Positions 35,653 through 45,086 of a DNA stretch of 64,000 nt are shown here, in pieces. The stretch is from contig JBCCHJ010000008.1 in NCBI GenBank assembly GCA_039028795.1, positions 1 to 64,000 on the forward strand. The letters are read 5' to 3'. A model generated the notes under the pieces. That model saw only the letters and a list, made by a program, of their open reading frames with translations, was not told the origin of the DNA and did no database searches. Position numbers and translations under genes: made by a program. The DNA is from Thermohalobaculum sp039028795 (GTDB lineage Bacteria > Pseudomonadota > Alphaproteobacteria > Rhodobacterales > Rhodobacteraceae). Positions within the stretch are counted from its first letter, which is position 1. Each line of letters begins with the position of its first letter.

Positions 35653-36183
35653 ATGCATATTCTGATCGGAGTTATCACGCTATTGGGTGTCGCGGCGGTT
35701 TGGTATTGGCGCTTTAAGATGGCCCGTGAAGCAGGCGGCGAATTGCTGGATGTTGCGGATGATTTGCGCGGTTCTGTCCGGCGGCTGATGTACAAGCGCA
35801 AACGCAACAAGCACCCGGCAGATTCGATTGATGATGGACGCCTCGCGGCCTCGGGAATCGCAGTGGCTGTGGCGGCCATGGATGCGCCGCTGAGCCAGGC
35901 AGAGATCGCAGCATTGGGAAAGTCGGCAAAGAGCACATTCAATATCTCTGGTCAGGAAGCCGACGACATCGTGGCCTTTGGCAGGTGGATTGCGGACCAA
36001 TGCGGCACGCCATCGGAAGCTGTGCGACGTCTGTCCAAAGCACTGAACCGCACCGCTGGGGCAGAGGCGGGTCCGGACATGATACGGATGATCAACGACG
36101 TCGCGACCGCTGATGGGCGTGAGTTGGGTGAGGCCGAGACGGATGCGATCAGCACGGTGCGCCGGACCCTGGGGATTGCTTGA
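35653..36183 (+). CDS. Membrane-anchored TerB-like protein
   Basis: A 176-residue protein with one N-terminal transmembrane helix (MHILIGVITLLGVAAVWYW) and a basic linker (RRLMYKRKRNKHPADS). A helical C-terminal domain follows, whose end, MINDVATADGRELGEAETDAI, has the acidic repeat pattern of TerB/tellurite-resistance-like folds. AGGAGGG lies directly before the start. It is coupled with the lipoprotein gene ahead. A metal or envelope stress role is possible, but this is only by family analogy. Confidence 0.65.
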   Translation: MHILIGVITLLGVAAVWYWRFKMAREAGGELLDVADDLRGSVRRLMYKRKRNKHPADSIDDGRLAASGIAVAVAAMDAPLSQAEIAALGKSAKSTFNISGQEADDIVAFGRWIADQCGTPSEAVRRLSKALNRTAGAEAGPDMIRMINDVATADGRELGEAETDAISTVRRTLGIA

Positions 36184-36222
36184 TTTAAGCAAGTCAAATC
36201 ATTCCGTATCGCAGCGGTTGCG

Positions 36223-36513
36223 GTGACATCCCGCGGATTGAGCTGCCGTGTTTTTGCTTTGGGTAACTTGATCTGCGCGTCCGAGCTGTGGGCGCACACG
36301 ATCTGGTTGCTTGCAACTGCCATAGGCAATGCGTCAGAAGAGGTGAAGGTACTGCCCCCAAATACCGACCTGGGCGCGGAGTTTCTTGAGACAAAGGAAA
36401 AGACCAAAGTGCAGGATTTTGTCGGCAAGATCGCCTGGGATGCCGAGGACATGGCGCAAAGGTCTTTTGACAGTGGACGGTGCGCGGCGGCCGCGCCCAG
36501 GACATCCGCATGA
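36223..36513 (+). CDS. Possible small gene or remnant, translationally coupled to the methyltransferase
   Basis: An open frame from GTG gives 96 residues: a hydrophobic part (SELWAHTIWLLATAIGNA) and a better looking coding part (GAEFLETKEKTKVQDFVGKI, then AWDAEDMAQRSFDSG). Codon choice in the second half resembles that of real genes here. Its stop overlaps the ATG of the methyltransferase gene as ATGA. No ribosome site is seen and I recognise no family, so it may be the tail of a broken gene. Otherwise 36184-36509 holds nothing visible. Confidence 0.3.
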   Translation: MTSRGLSCRVFALGNLICASELWAHTIWLLATAIGNASEEVKVLPPNTDLGAEFLETKEKTKVQDFVGKIAWDAEDMAQRSFDSGRCAAAAPRTSA

Positions 36514-37481
36514 GCGCAGTGCAGTCTGATTGGGCGGCGGGTCGACCCGAGGCGCTGAAGGTGGTGTCCGAGGCGGATCGCCATGGCGGCCCATTGCGCA
36601 CGGTGATCAATATGGACACCGGCCTTGTCCGGAATGACCCGATCCCAGGAGATGCAGAATTGGCGAAGTTCTACTCTGAGGACTATCGCACGTCATATAA
36701 AGGTGCCGCCAAACCCAGGCGACGGCAGATCCTGCGAAACTTTCGCCGCGTGGCTGGCCATGTCCGGCAGTTTCAGGATGTGCTGGCCCTGGCAGAGAAC
36801 GTGTTGGATGTCGGTGCGGGATCCGGAGAGTTTGCCTTTCTGATGACCCAGCAGGGCAAGCATGTCATTGGGATCGAACCCAATGCAGGCTACGCCGCAT
36901 ACTGCCGGGACGATCTGGGTCTGGACATTCAAACCGCGCATCTGGACCCTGGCCTTTTCGAACCCGGACAGTTCGATCTGATCCGCCTGAACCATGTTTT
37001 GGAGCACCTGAACGATCCGGTGAAGTATCTGGGCATGATGGGCGGCTGGCTGGCGCCGGACGGGGTGCTTTATGTCGAGGTCCCGAATATCGAGACATAT
37101 GCCCGCGAAAAATCCCGGGGCAACATGTTCCACTATGGCCATATCTTTAACTTCAACCCCTGGACATTGCGTGCGGCCGGAGGGTTGGCGGGGCTGATCG
37201 AGTTACCGGAAACGGCGGATCGCAGCGCTGACACAACGGGCGTCTTTTTCCGGCGGAGCGCCCAGAACGGGATGGATACCCATCCGACGAACCCGGCCAA
37301 TGCCGAACATGTGCTGGCGATGATCGAACGCCACTATCAGGGCGGGTTCCGCAGGGGCAAAGCGGCCAAACCCTTCGCGAAGGCCTTTGCCCGGGCCGAA
37401 GAAACCATTACGGGTTTATTGGGCGGTTCGCCTTCCGGTATTGGTGCCCGCATTGCCAAACAACTCCAACAAGGGTCCTGA
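36510..37481 (+). CDS. Class I SAM-dependent methyltransferase
   Basis: A 323-residue protein. After an N-terminal section with LVRNDPIPGDAELAKFYSED, typical of a methyltransferase group involved in sugar or lipid modification, comes motif I NVLDVGAGSGEFAFLM and acidic motif II VIGIEPNAGY. LNHVLEHLNDPVKYLGMMGGW and VLYVEVPNIETYA follow. Unlike many relatives it lacks an N-terminal Cys4 zinc ribbon. Acceptor unknown. The start at 36510 overlaps the preceding frame's stop, and maeB follows after 36 bases. Confidence 0.8.
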   Translation: MSAVQSDWAAGRPEALKVVSEADRHGGPLRTVINMDTGLVRNDPIPGDAELAKFYSEDYRTSYKGAAKPRRRQILRNFRRVAGHVRQFQDVLALAENVLDVGAGSGEFAFLMTQQGKHVIGIEPNAGYAAYCRDDLGLDIQTAHLDPGLFEPGQFDLIRLNHVLEHLNDPVKYLGMMGGWLAPDGVLYVEVPNIETYAREKSRGNMFHYGHIFNFNPWTLRAAGGLAGLIELPETADRSADTTGVFFRRSAQNGMDTHPTNPANAEHVLAMIERHYQGGFRRGKAAKPFAKAFARAEETITGLLGGSPSGIGARIAKQLQQGS

Positions 37482-37517
37482 AACCGGGCCGACGATAGCG
37501 ACGGGACATCTCAAGAC

Positions 37518-39818
37518 ATGAGCGAGAAATCGGCTGAACAGGCGCTGAAAGAAGCAGCCTTGCGCTATCACGAAAACCCCGAGCCAGGGAAGCTGGCCAT
37601 TCGCGTGACGAAGCCGATGACCACGGCGCGGGACTTGTCGCTGGCCTATTCGCCCGGCGTCGCCGAGGCATGTATGGAGATCCACCGTGATCCGGCAAAT
37701 GCTGCGCGTTACACCGGCAAGCAGAACCGTGTGGCTGTGATCTCGAACGGCACCGCGGTTCTGGGTCTTGGCGATATCGGGGCTGCGGCGTCGAAGCCGG
37801 TGATGGAGGGGAAGGTCGCGCTTTTCAAGAAGTTCGCCGAGATCGACGGGTTCGACATCGAGGTGGACGAGACCGATCCGGCGAAGCTGGCCGAAATTGT
37901 CATCGCGTTGGAGCCGACCTTCGGCGCGGTGAACCTTGAGGACATCAAAGCACCGGATTGCTTCGAGGTCGAACGAATCTGCAAAGAACGGATGAACATC
38001 CCGGTCTTCCATGACGACCAGCATGGGACTGCGATTGTTGTTGCCGCGGGTGCGATCAATGCATTGCACTTGGCCGAGAAGCCGCTGGAACGAGTTCGTT
38101 TGGTCTCGAGCGGTGGCGGGGCTGCCGGGATCGCCTGTCTGAATCTGCTGGTCGACATGGGCCTGAAACGTGAAAATGTCTGGCTGGTGGATGTGAACGG
38201 CCTGGTTCATGCGGGCCGCGACGATCTGGACGCCACCAAGGCGGCCTATGCCCAGCCGGACCAGGGCAAGACGGTCGGTCTGGGCGAGGTGATCGCCGGG
38301 GCTGATATGTTCCTGGGGCTGTCGGCGCCGGGCATTCTGACGCCCGAGATGGTGGGCCAGATGGCCGAGAACCCGATCATCATGGCGCTGGCAAATCCAA
38401 CGCCAGAGATCATGCCGGATCTGGCCCGGGAAGCGCGTGCCGATGCGATCATCTGCACGGGCCGATCAGATTACCCGAACCAGATCAATAATGTGCTTTG
38501 CTTCCCGTTCATCTTTCGGGGTGCGCTGGATGTGGGTGCGACCCAGATCAGCGAAGAGATGAAGGTGGCCTGTGCCCAGGCGCTGGCGGATCTGGCGCGC
38601 AAGACCTCTTCTGCCGAGGCCGCGGCGGCTTATCAGGGCGAGCGTATGGTCTTTGGCCGGGACTATCTGATCCCGAAGCCGTTCGATCCAAGATTGCTTT
38701 CGGTGGTCGCCTCGGCTGTGGCGGAAACCGCGATAAAGACCGGTGTGGCCACGCGCGATCTGGATATAGATGAATACCGCACGCGGCTGGAAAACAACGT
38801 CTTCAAAACCTCGATGCTGATGCGACCGGTCTTTGAAGCGGCCCGGACCGCGAAGCGCCGGATCATCTTTGCAGAGGGTGAAGATGAACGGGTGCTGCGC
38901 GCGGCGCAATCTATGATCGAGGAAGGCATCGATCAGCCCATCCTAATCGGCCGCCCGGAAATCGTTGCGCACCGGATCGAGGCGGATGCCTTGCCGATCC
39001 GGGCAGGCCGTGACTTTGAACTGGTCAACCCGCAAGCTGATCCGCGTTATCGCGACTATTGGGAGACCTTTCACAAGACCCAGGAACGCAGCGGGGTCAC
39101 GCCGGATACGGCGCGCACCATCATGCGAACAAATACAACCGCGATCGCTGCCGTTTCCGTTCGCCTGGGCCATGCCGACAGTATGATTTGTGGCACGTCG
39201 GGCCAGTACCGCTGGCACCTTGGCTATGTGCAACAGATCCTTGGCGGCTTGGATGACGGCGACGGCGGAAAGCTGCGGCCCGTCGGGGCGTTATCACCGG
39301 TCATCCTGGACCAGGGCGTGATCTTCATCGCCGACAGCCAGGTCAATATCGAACCGAGCCCGGAGCAAGTCGCAGGCACTTGCATCGGGGCGGCGCGGCA
39401 TATCAGAAGGTTCGGGTTGGAGCCGAAGATCGCGCTCTTGTCCCACTCGGTCTTTGGATCGTTGGATACAGAGTCTGGCCGCAAGATGCGGAGCGCTTTG
39501 GAGATCCTGGACGATCTGCGGGCCGACTTTGAATATGAAGGCGAGATGCACGCGGATCATGCATTGAACCCGGAATTCCGCGAGCGGGTGTTTCCGAATT
39601 CCCGCCTTACCGGGGCGGCAAACTGTCTGGTGTTTTCCAATGTGGATGCAGCATCTGGGTCGCGGAACATCCTGAAGCAATTGACCGGCGGGTTGGAGAT
39701 TGGCCCGATCCTGATGGGCATGGGGAACAAGGCGCACATTGTCAGCCCCTCGGTCACACCGCGCGGGTTGTTGAACATTGCCGCATTGGCGGGTACGCCG
39801 GTGGCGAATTACGGATAA
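37518..39818 (+). CDS. maeB: NADP-dependent malic enzyme (MaeB type)
   Basis: Oxidatively decarboxylates malate to pyruvate, giving NADPH. The 766 residues show the two-domain MaeB form. Residues about 1-430 are the malic enzyme (DLSLAYSPGVAEACMEI, VFHDDQHGTAIVVAAG, LVSSGGGAAGIACLNLLVDMG). The rest is a phosphotransacetylase-like domain (IIFAEGEDERVLRAAQSMIEEG, SMICGTSGQYRWHL) that usually acts as a regulatory, acetyl-CoA-sensing part rather than a catalyst. It precedes prpE by about 80 bases; together they link C3/C4 pools and propionate or acetate use. Confidence 0.96.
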   Translation: MSEKSAEQALKEAALRYHENPEPGKLAIRVTKPMTTARDLSLAYSPGVAEACMEIHRDPANAARYTGKQNRVAVISNGTAVLGLGDIGAAASKPVMEGKVALFKKFAEIDGFDIEVDETDPAKLAEIVIALEPTFGAVNLEDIKAPDCFEVERICKERMNIPVFHDDQHGTAIVVAAGAINALHLAEKPLERVRLVSSGGGAAGIACLNLLVDMGLKRENVWLVDVNGLVHAGRDDLDATKAAYAQPDQGKTVGLGEVIAGADMFLGLSAPGILTPEMVGQMAENPIIMALANPTPEIMPDLAREARADAIICTGRSDYPNQINNVLCFPFIFRGALDVGATQISEEMKVACAQALADLARKTSSAEAAAAYQGERMVFGRDYLIPKPFDPRLLSVVASAVAETAIKTGVATRDLDIDEYRTRLENNVFKTSMLMRPVFEAARTAKRRIIFAEGEDERVLRAAQSMIEEGIDQPILIGRPEIVAHRIEADALPIRAGRDFELVNPQADPRYRDYWETFHKTQERSGVTPDTARTIMRTNTTAIAAVSVRLGHADSMICGTSGQYRWHLGYVQQILGGLDDGDGGKLRPVGALSPVILDQGVIFIADSQVNIEPSPEQVAGTCIGAARHIRRFGLEPKIALLSHSVFGSLDTESGRKMRSALEILDDLRADFEYEGEMHADHALNPEFRERVFPNSRLTGAANCLVFSNVDAASGSRNILKQLTGGLEIGPILMGMGNKAHIVSPSVTPRGLLNIAALAGTPVANYG

Positions 39819-39899
39819 GCCGGTCTTTAGTGCATTGCGGTGCAATACGCTGTCGGCTGAGAGGTCTGAAGACCTGGTCTATGCAGGGAGAGAACGATT

Positions 39900-41789
39900 A
39901 TGGGGTATAAAGAGGTCTACGGCGCATGGCAGACCGACCCGGAAGCCTTTTGGATGGAGGCGGCCGAGGCGATCGACTGGACGCAGAAACCGACCCATGC
40001 GCTGTCCGGCGAGGCGCCGTTCTATAAGTGGTTCGAGGATGGTGAGGCCAATACCTGCTGGAACTGCGTGGACCGACATGTAGAGGCAGGCCGAGGCGAT
40101 CAGGCAGCCTTCATCTATGACAGCCCTATCACGGGTCAGAAGCGCCATATCTCTTACGCGGAGCTGAAGGATGACGTGTCCCGGGTTGCCGGGGCCCTGG
40201 CCCGACGAGGCGTCACAAAGGGCGACCGGGTCATCATCTATATGCCTATGGTGCCAGAGGCATGTATCTCGATGCTGGCCTGCGCCCGGATCGGTGCCGT
40301 GCATTCCGTCGTCTTCGGTGGGTTTGCGGCGAACGAGTTGGCGGTGCGCCTGGATGATGCCAAGCCAAAGGCAATCCTTTCCGCGTCTTGCGGGATCGAG
40401 CCTGGGCGGATCGTCGAATACAAACCCTTGTTGGACGAGGCGGTGGCCTTGGCCAGCCATAAGCCTGACTTCTGCGCAATCCTGCAGCGGGAACAGCATC
40501 CGGTCGATCTGGACGGGTACTATGTCGACTGGGCCGGCTTTCTGGACGGGGCCGATCCTGCGGACTGTGTGCCGGTAGGCGGGATGGACCCGCTATATAT
40601 CATGTACACCTCTGGCACGACCGGGCAGCCGAAGGGCGTGGTGCGTCCGTCCGGCGGGCATATGGTGGTGCTGCACTGGACCATGAAGAACATATATGGC
40701 GTCGATCCGGGTGAGGTCTTCTGGGCGGCGTCTGATGTCGGTTGGGTCGTCGGCCATTCCTATATCTGTTACGCGCCGCTGCTGAGCGGCAACACCGCGA
40801 TCATTTTCGAAGGCAAGCCCGTGGGCACGCCCGATGCAGGGACATTCTGGCGGGTTATGGCCGAACACAAGGTCGCCAGTTTCTTCACCGCGCCCACGGC
40901 GTTCCGAGCCATTAAGCGCGACGATCCCGGCGGGGATTTTGTCCGGAAGTATGATCTTTCAAACCTGCGTCTCTTGTATCTGGCGGGCGAGCGTGCTGAC
41001 CCCGACACTATCCAATGGGCGGAACAGCAGACCGGTATCCCGGTTATCGATCATTGGTGGCAGACCGAAACCGGCTGGCCGATTGCGGCGAACCCGGCCG
41101 GGATCGAAGTATTGCCGGTGAAGTACGGGTCATCGTCGGTCCCGATGCCGGGCTATGACGTGCAGGTGCTGGACGAAGGCGGCAATCAGGTCCCGCCAGG
41201 CACGCTGGGTGCGATCGCGATCAAGATGCCGCTGCCGCCGGGATGCCTGCCGACCCTGTGGAATGCCGATGCGCGCTATGTCTCCAGCTATATGACAACG
41301 TTCCCGGGGTACTACGACACCTCGGATGCCGGGATCATCGACGAGGACGGCTATATCCACATCATGGCCCGGACAGATGACGTCATCAACGTGGCGGGCC
41401 ACCGCCTGTCTACCGGTGGCATGGAGGAGGTGCTTGCCGGACACCAGGACGTGGCCGAATGCGCAGTGATCGGCGTGGCGGATCAGTTGAAGGGGCAGCT
41501 GCCGATGGGCTTTTTGTGCCTCAATGCCGGGTGCAACCGACCGCATGAAGAGATCGTCAAGGAAAGCGTCCAGCTTGTGCGCGATGAAATTGGGCCGGTG
41601 GCGGCGTTCAAGCTGGCCACTGTGGTCGACCGGTTGCCTAAGACCCGATCCGGCAAGATCCTGCGCGCGACCATGGCCAAGATCGCCGACGGCGAAGACT
41701 ACAAGATGCCCGCGACAATCGACGATCCGGCAATCCTGGACGAAATCGCCGCTGCGCTGGGAACTCTGGGCTATCCAAACAAAGGGTGA
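39900..41789 (+). CDS. prpE: Propionyl-CoA synthetase / acyl-CoA synthetase
   Basis: An AMP-forming acyl-CoA synthetase, 629 residues. It starts YKEVYGAWQTDPEAFWMEAA (the ACAS_N region, PrpE-like). The P-loop is LYIMYTSGTTGQPKGVVRPSG, and the core motif DHWWQTETGWPIA matches PrpE and Acs. The C-terminal hinge YIHIMARTDDVINVAGHRLSTG and the acetylation-site lysine in KTRSGKILRATM are present. Propionate is the best guess; acetate may also be used. AGGGAGAG stands before the ATG and a strong terminator follows the stop by four bases. Confidence 0.92.
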   Translation: MGYKEVYGAWQTDPEAFWMEAAEAIDWTQKPTHALSGEAPFYKWFEDGEANTCWNCVDRHVEAGRGDQAAFIYDSPITGQKRHISYAELKDDVSRVAGALARRGVTKGDRVIIYMPMVPEACISMLACARIGAVHSVVFGGFAANELAVRLDDAKPKAILSASCGIEPGRIVEYKPLLDEAVALASHKPDFCAILQREQHPVDLDGYYVDWAGFLDGADPADCVPVGGMDPLYIMYTSGTTGQPKGVVRPSGGHMVVLHWTMKNIYGVDPGEVFWAASDVGWVVGHSYICYAPLLSGNTAIIFEGKPVGTPDAGTFWRVMAEHKVASFFTAPTAFRAIKRDDPGGDFVRKYDLSNLRLLYLAGERADPDTIQWAEQQTGIPVIDHWWQTETGWPIAANPAGIEVLPVKYGSSSVPMPGYDVQVLDEGGNQVPPGTLGAIAIKMPLPPGCLPTLWNADARYVSSYMTTFPGYYDTSDAGIIDEDGYIHIMARTDDVINVAGHRLSTGGMEEVLAGHQDVAECAVIGVADQLKGQLPMGFLCLNAGCNRPHEEIVKESVQLVRDEIGPVAAFKLATVVDRLPKTRSGKILRATMAKIADGEDYKMPATIDDPAILDEIAAALGTLGYPNKG

Positions 41790-41793
41790 TTCC

Positions 41794-41825
41794 ATGCGAA
41801 TCCGCGCCTGGCGGATTCGCATTTT
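41794..41825 (+). terminator. Rho-independent terminator after prpE
   Basis: A perfect 12-bp stem, ATGCGAATCCGC/GCGGATTCGCAT, around a GCCTG loop and followed by a TTTT run, begins five bases after the prpE stop. Confidence 0.9.
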
Positions 41826-42007
41826 GCCACAACGCTGCCATATTTTCGATGCAATTTGGACAAGAAGCGTGCATTCTGCCACTTCGTAAGGGGTGCTAGA
41901 ATAGCGTACGCGTGCACGAAATCAGAGGTATCGGTCACGGAGCGACTGATACGGAAATCGCAGGACCAAGCTGCTTTGGTTCCTGGCACGGAAAATGGAA
42001 CGGACCG

Positions 42008-42520
42008 ATGGCGAGGGCCACTCGTAAACTGTTCTTAGCTGCCCCGGCGGTCTTGCTGGTGATTGCGGTTTTCGCCGCTTTCCCTATGGCATTTGCGTCC
42101 GAGGAAACACTGCTGACGCTGAAGAACCCCCGGATCGACGGCCGACACGGGGTGATAACATTCACCCGTGCGGACCTGGAATCTTTGCAGCAGCAGGAGA
42201 TCACGACAACGAATGACTTCATCGACGGCGAGGCAACGTTCCGGGGACCTTTGGCCTACGCTTTGATCGATCAGATCGGCCGCGCCGGGGCAAAACTGGT
42301 GCGCCTGACCGCGGCCAATGATTACTTCGTCGATATCGCGATCCAGGAACTTTTGGACTATGGCGCGATCCTGGCGTTGGAGATGAACGGGAAGGGCCTG
42401 ACCACGCGAGATCGTGGGCCTATTTGGCTGATGTACCCCATTGACCAATTCGAAGAGTTACAAAACCCGTCCATGAACAATCGGCTGATATGGCAGTTAA
42501 AGACAATCGAGCTTCAGTAA
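42008..42520 (+). CDS. Exported molybdopterin-binding-fold protein (sulfite oxidase-like), sensor partner candidate
   Basis: A 170-residue protein from the ATG at 42008. It has a clear signal peptide (RATRKLFLAAPAVLLVIAVFAAF, cleavage near AFA-SE). The mature part, with ITFTRADLESLQQQEITTTN, ATFRGPLAYALIDQIG, NDYFVDIAIQELLDYGAILAL and RDRGPIWLMYPID, resembles the molybdopterin-dependent oxidoreductase (Mop/sulfite oxidase) fold. The usual molybdenum-binding cysteine is absent. It overlaps the histidine kinase gene by 31 bases, so it may act as a periplasmic ligand-binding partner for that sensor. Confidence 0.72.
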   Translation: MARATRKLFLAAPAVLLVIAVFAAFPMAFASEETLLTLKNPRIDGRHGVITFTRADLESLQQQEITTTNDFIDGEATFRGPLAYALIDQIGRAGAKLVRLTAANDYFVDIAIQELLDYGAILALEMNGKGLTTRDRGPIWLMYPIDQFEELQNPSMNNRLIWQLKTIELQ

Positions 42521-44184
42521 GCCGCCGGTTCACGGCGTCTTGGATCATGATGGCCTTGGCGATGGCCGGTCTTCTGGCCGTCGCGGTCGTGGCGTTTCGT
42601 GCGCTGGAGCAAGATACGGACGGATATCGCGAAGCAGACCGTCCCACCCTGCATTGGAGCGCAACGCAAGTCGAAGTTGAACTGTCGAAGTTCATTTCTG
42701 TCCTGTCCCGGTTCACTTTGGGTGATCCGCAGATCAGCCAGGCCGATGTGAATGAGCGTTTCGACATTCTTTGGAGCAGCACCAGTGATTTCCGGGGTGG
42801 CAGACTGGGTGAAGAACTTACGGAGATCGACAAAGATATCGGGGCAATTCCTGTGCTCTTGACCCGCCTGCAATCCTACGAGGCCCAGGTTTTGAACGTG
42901 GATGTGGCGGATCGGGAAGCAAACCTGGAGCTGTTGCGCGAATTCTCCGAGGTGCACGTGCTGCTGCGCAAGTTGGTGGTGTCGGTTCTGAACGTTGAAA
43001 AAGACCGGTTTTCCACGGTCCGCAACAGCCTCTATGCCGGCAAGCAGCTGACCTTTCTTGTCTGGGCGGCGGTGGTGGTTCTGGCGACGTTGATTGTCGG
43101 GATTTTGCTGGTCGAAACGCGCCGTTATCAGCGGATAATTCTTGAGACCGAAGAATTAGTCGACCAGGCCCGGTCTGCGGACCGGGCGAAGTCTCGGTTC
43201 CTTACGATGATGAGCCACGAACTGCGCACGCCCATGAACGGTGTGCTGGGTCTTATCCAACTGGCGAAGCAAAGCGGAATGACCGATGCGCAGTCCCGGC
43301 TGCTGGACCAGGCCGAGCGGTCAGGCTCGCACATGACGAACCTTTTGAGCGATATTCTGGACTTCTCTGACCTGCAGACCGAGCGGCTGGAAATCGACAA
43401 TGGTCCCTTTGAAACACGGAAGCTGGGCGAGGCGATTCAGGATTTGCTGAACGTTTCGGCAAGGCGAAACGCCATTGAAGTTAATGTGGAAATTGATCCG
43501 GAAGCACCGCAGTGGATCGTTGGGGATTTCGCCCGGCTGCGTCAGTCCATAGCGCACTTCGCCAGCTACTTTATTGAAATTGTTGGCGCAGAGGACCTGC
43601 AGATCATGCTGTCGCATCGGCGCGGAACCCTGATCTGTGATCTGGATATGGATGCCAAGGATATCGATCGCCCGGGATGGCAGCCGGAGGCGATCTTTGG
43701 GCGGGAACAGGAAGACTACGGAAACTTCGCCTCTGACTCTTTGGGACCAACGATTGCCCGGGGTGTGGTGACGTTGATGGGCGGTACAGTCGAAATGGGA
43801 CGTCCATCGCCACGAAGGGCGCGTTTAACGGTTACTGTGCCCTCGGAAGCGGTGGCGCCCGATCGTGACTGCGTGCGACTGGAAACAACCTCTGAGACGA
43901 CCAGCATGCTGGTTGAAAACGCGCTGCGACCGCTGCGTTGGAAGATATGGGAACCAGGGTTTGATCGGGACCGGGTCACCGCGGTTTTGGTCGAGATCGC
44001 CCCTGGCGAGAATGGCCGGGATTTGTGCGAACGGATGCGCAAACTTCATGAAGGCGCCAAGATCATCGCCCTTGGTCGTCTGTTGGGATCGGGCCCGTTC
44101 GACGCCGTTTGCCCGATACCTGTTGATGGAAAGTACTTGGCCGATTTGTTAACCAGTCCACCAGATAATGCGGCGATTGCGTAA
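42490..44184 (+). CDS. Membrane histidine kinase with degenerate catalytic and receiver domains
   Basis: A 564-residue sensor. TM1 is at about residues 17-38, a periplasmic helical domain at 39-190 and TM2 at about 192-212. The dimerisation box FLTMMSHELRTPMNGVLGLIQ has the phospho-acceptor His243. The ATPase region (about 330-460) keeps the end of the fold (ARGVVTLMGGTVEM) but the N-box Asn is missing and no DxGxG is seen. The C-terminal domain is receiver-like, but Glu502 (LVEIAPGENG) takes the place of the usual Asp and the conserved Lys is absent. It could bind a signal and act by assembly or phosphatase activity, not as a classic kinase. It starts inside the preceding gene. Confidence 0.85.
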   Translation: MAVKDNRASVSRRFTASWIMMALAMAGLLAVAVVAFRALEQDTDGYREADRPTLHWSATQVEVELSKFISVLSRFTLGDPQISQADVNERFDILWSSTSDFRGGRLGEELTEIDKDIGAIPVLLTRLQSYEAQVLNVDVADREANLELLREFSEVHVLLRKLVVSVLNVEKDRFSTVRNSLYAGKQLTFLVWAAVVVLATLIVGILLVETRRYQRIILETEELVDQARSADRAKSRFLTMMSHELRTPMNGVLGLIQLAKQSGMTDAQSRLLDQAERSGSHMTNLLSDILDFSDLQTERLEIDNGPFETRKLGEAIQDLLNVSARRNAIEVNVEIDPEAPQWIVGDFARLRQSIAHFASYFIEIVGAEDLQIMLSHRRGTLICDLDMDAKDIDRPGWQPEAIFGREQEDYGNFASDSLGPTIARGVVTLMGGTVEMGRPSPRRARLTVTVPSEAVAPDRDCVRLETTSETTSMLVENALRPLRWKIWEPGFDRDRVTAVLVEIAPGENGRDLCERMRKLHEGAKIIALGRLLGSGPFDAVCPIPVDGKYLADLLTSPPDNAAIA

Positions 44185-44299
44185 TTGGGCCAAAGTTAGA
44201 GATCCGGCCCCATTCCTGCCCTAAAGTGCGCGGAGATTGACCGGTATCCCTAAGGTTGAGCACTATGGCACAGGCCATAAGGAAGGCGCGGAGTTAAAT

Positions 44300-45073
44300 A
44301 TGGCACTCGATGGAATGGATATCCTTTTGGCAGAGGACAATCCAACCAACCAGATGGTTGCCGTTCAGATGTTGGAAAGCCTTGGCGCAACGGTCAGCCT
44401 GGCCGTCGATGGCGCCGAGGCTTTGGAGATGCTGCAGGCCAATTCATATGACGTGGCGTTGATCGACATCGAAATGCCGCGCATTTCAGGGATCGATTTG
44501 ATCCGGCGTTTGCGAACGATGGAGCCGCCGCTGAGCGAGATGCCGCTGATCGCACTGACGGCCTATGTCATGCGTGAACACCGCGCGGCGATCGATGACG
44601 CCGGCGCAGACGGCATTATTGCCAAGCCGATTTTGTCGATCGAACAGTTTGGCGATGACATCCTTGGCTATGTCCGGTCGCGCACAAGTGCGGGCGTCGA
44701 GATGGGCGCAACCGCGCCGGCCTCTGATGACTTGGGCGAGCCTGCGATCGACCATGATATCTTTGACGGCTTGTTTGCGTCCTTCGACGGCCCGGCCAAG
44801 TTGGAGCTTGTGAGCCGCATCGGTTCGGATATCAGCGATGCGCGAACACGCATCGAAGCAGCGATTCCAACGACCAACACAGCCGAGATTTCAGCGGCGA
44901 CTCACGTGCTGATTTCAGTGGCCGGAGCGATAGGCGCAACAAAACTGCAAAATCTGGCTCAGTGCCTTAATTCTGCCGGACATGTGTCTGATGGTGCCGT
45001 AATCAACCGCGATGGACCCGAATTGATAGCGGAAGCCGAACGAGTGATGGGGTTCGTACGCGGGGCGTTATGA
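44300..45073 (+). CDS. Response regulator receiver plus HPt domain protein
   Basis: A 257-residue protein with a complete receiver domain (DILLAEDNPTNQMVAVQML, phospho-acceptor Asp56 in ALIDIEMPRISG, switch Thr in LIALTAYV, Lys in IIAKPI). After a linker comes a C-terminal HPt-like four-helix domain with His202 in SAATHVLISVAGAIGATKL. It can both receive and hand on phosphate. It follows the sensor by about 115 bases and the sigma-54 activator starts 13 bases downstream. The three make a natural phosphorelay: kinase, receiver-HPt and LuxO-like output. The ATG at 44300 has CGGAG upstream. Confidence 0.88.
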   Translation: MALDGMDILLAEDNPTNQMVAVQMLESLGATVSLAVDGAEALEMLQANSYDVALIDIEMPRISGIDLIRRLRTMEPPLSEMPLIALTAYVMREHRAAIDDAGADGIIAKPILSIEQFGDDILGYVRSRTSAGVEMGATAPASDDLGEPAIDHDIFDGLFASFDGPAKLELVSRIGSDISDARTRIEAAIPTTNTAEISAATHVLISVAGAIGATKLQNLAQCLNSAGHVSDGAVINRDGPELIAEAERVMGFVRGAL

Positions 45074-45086
45074 GGAGCGGGCTGCG

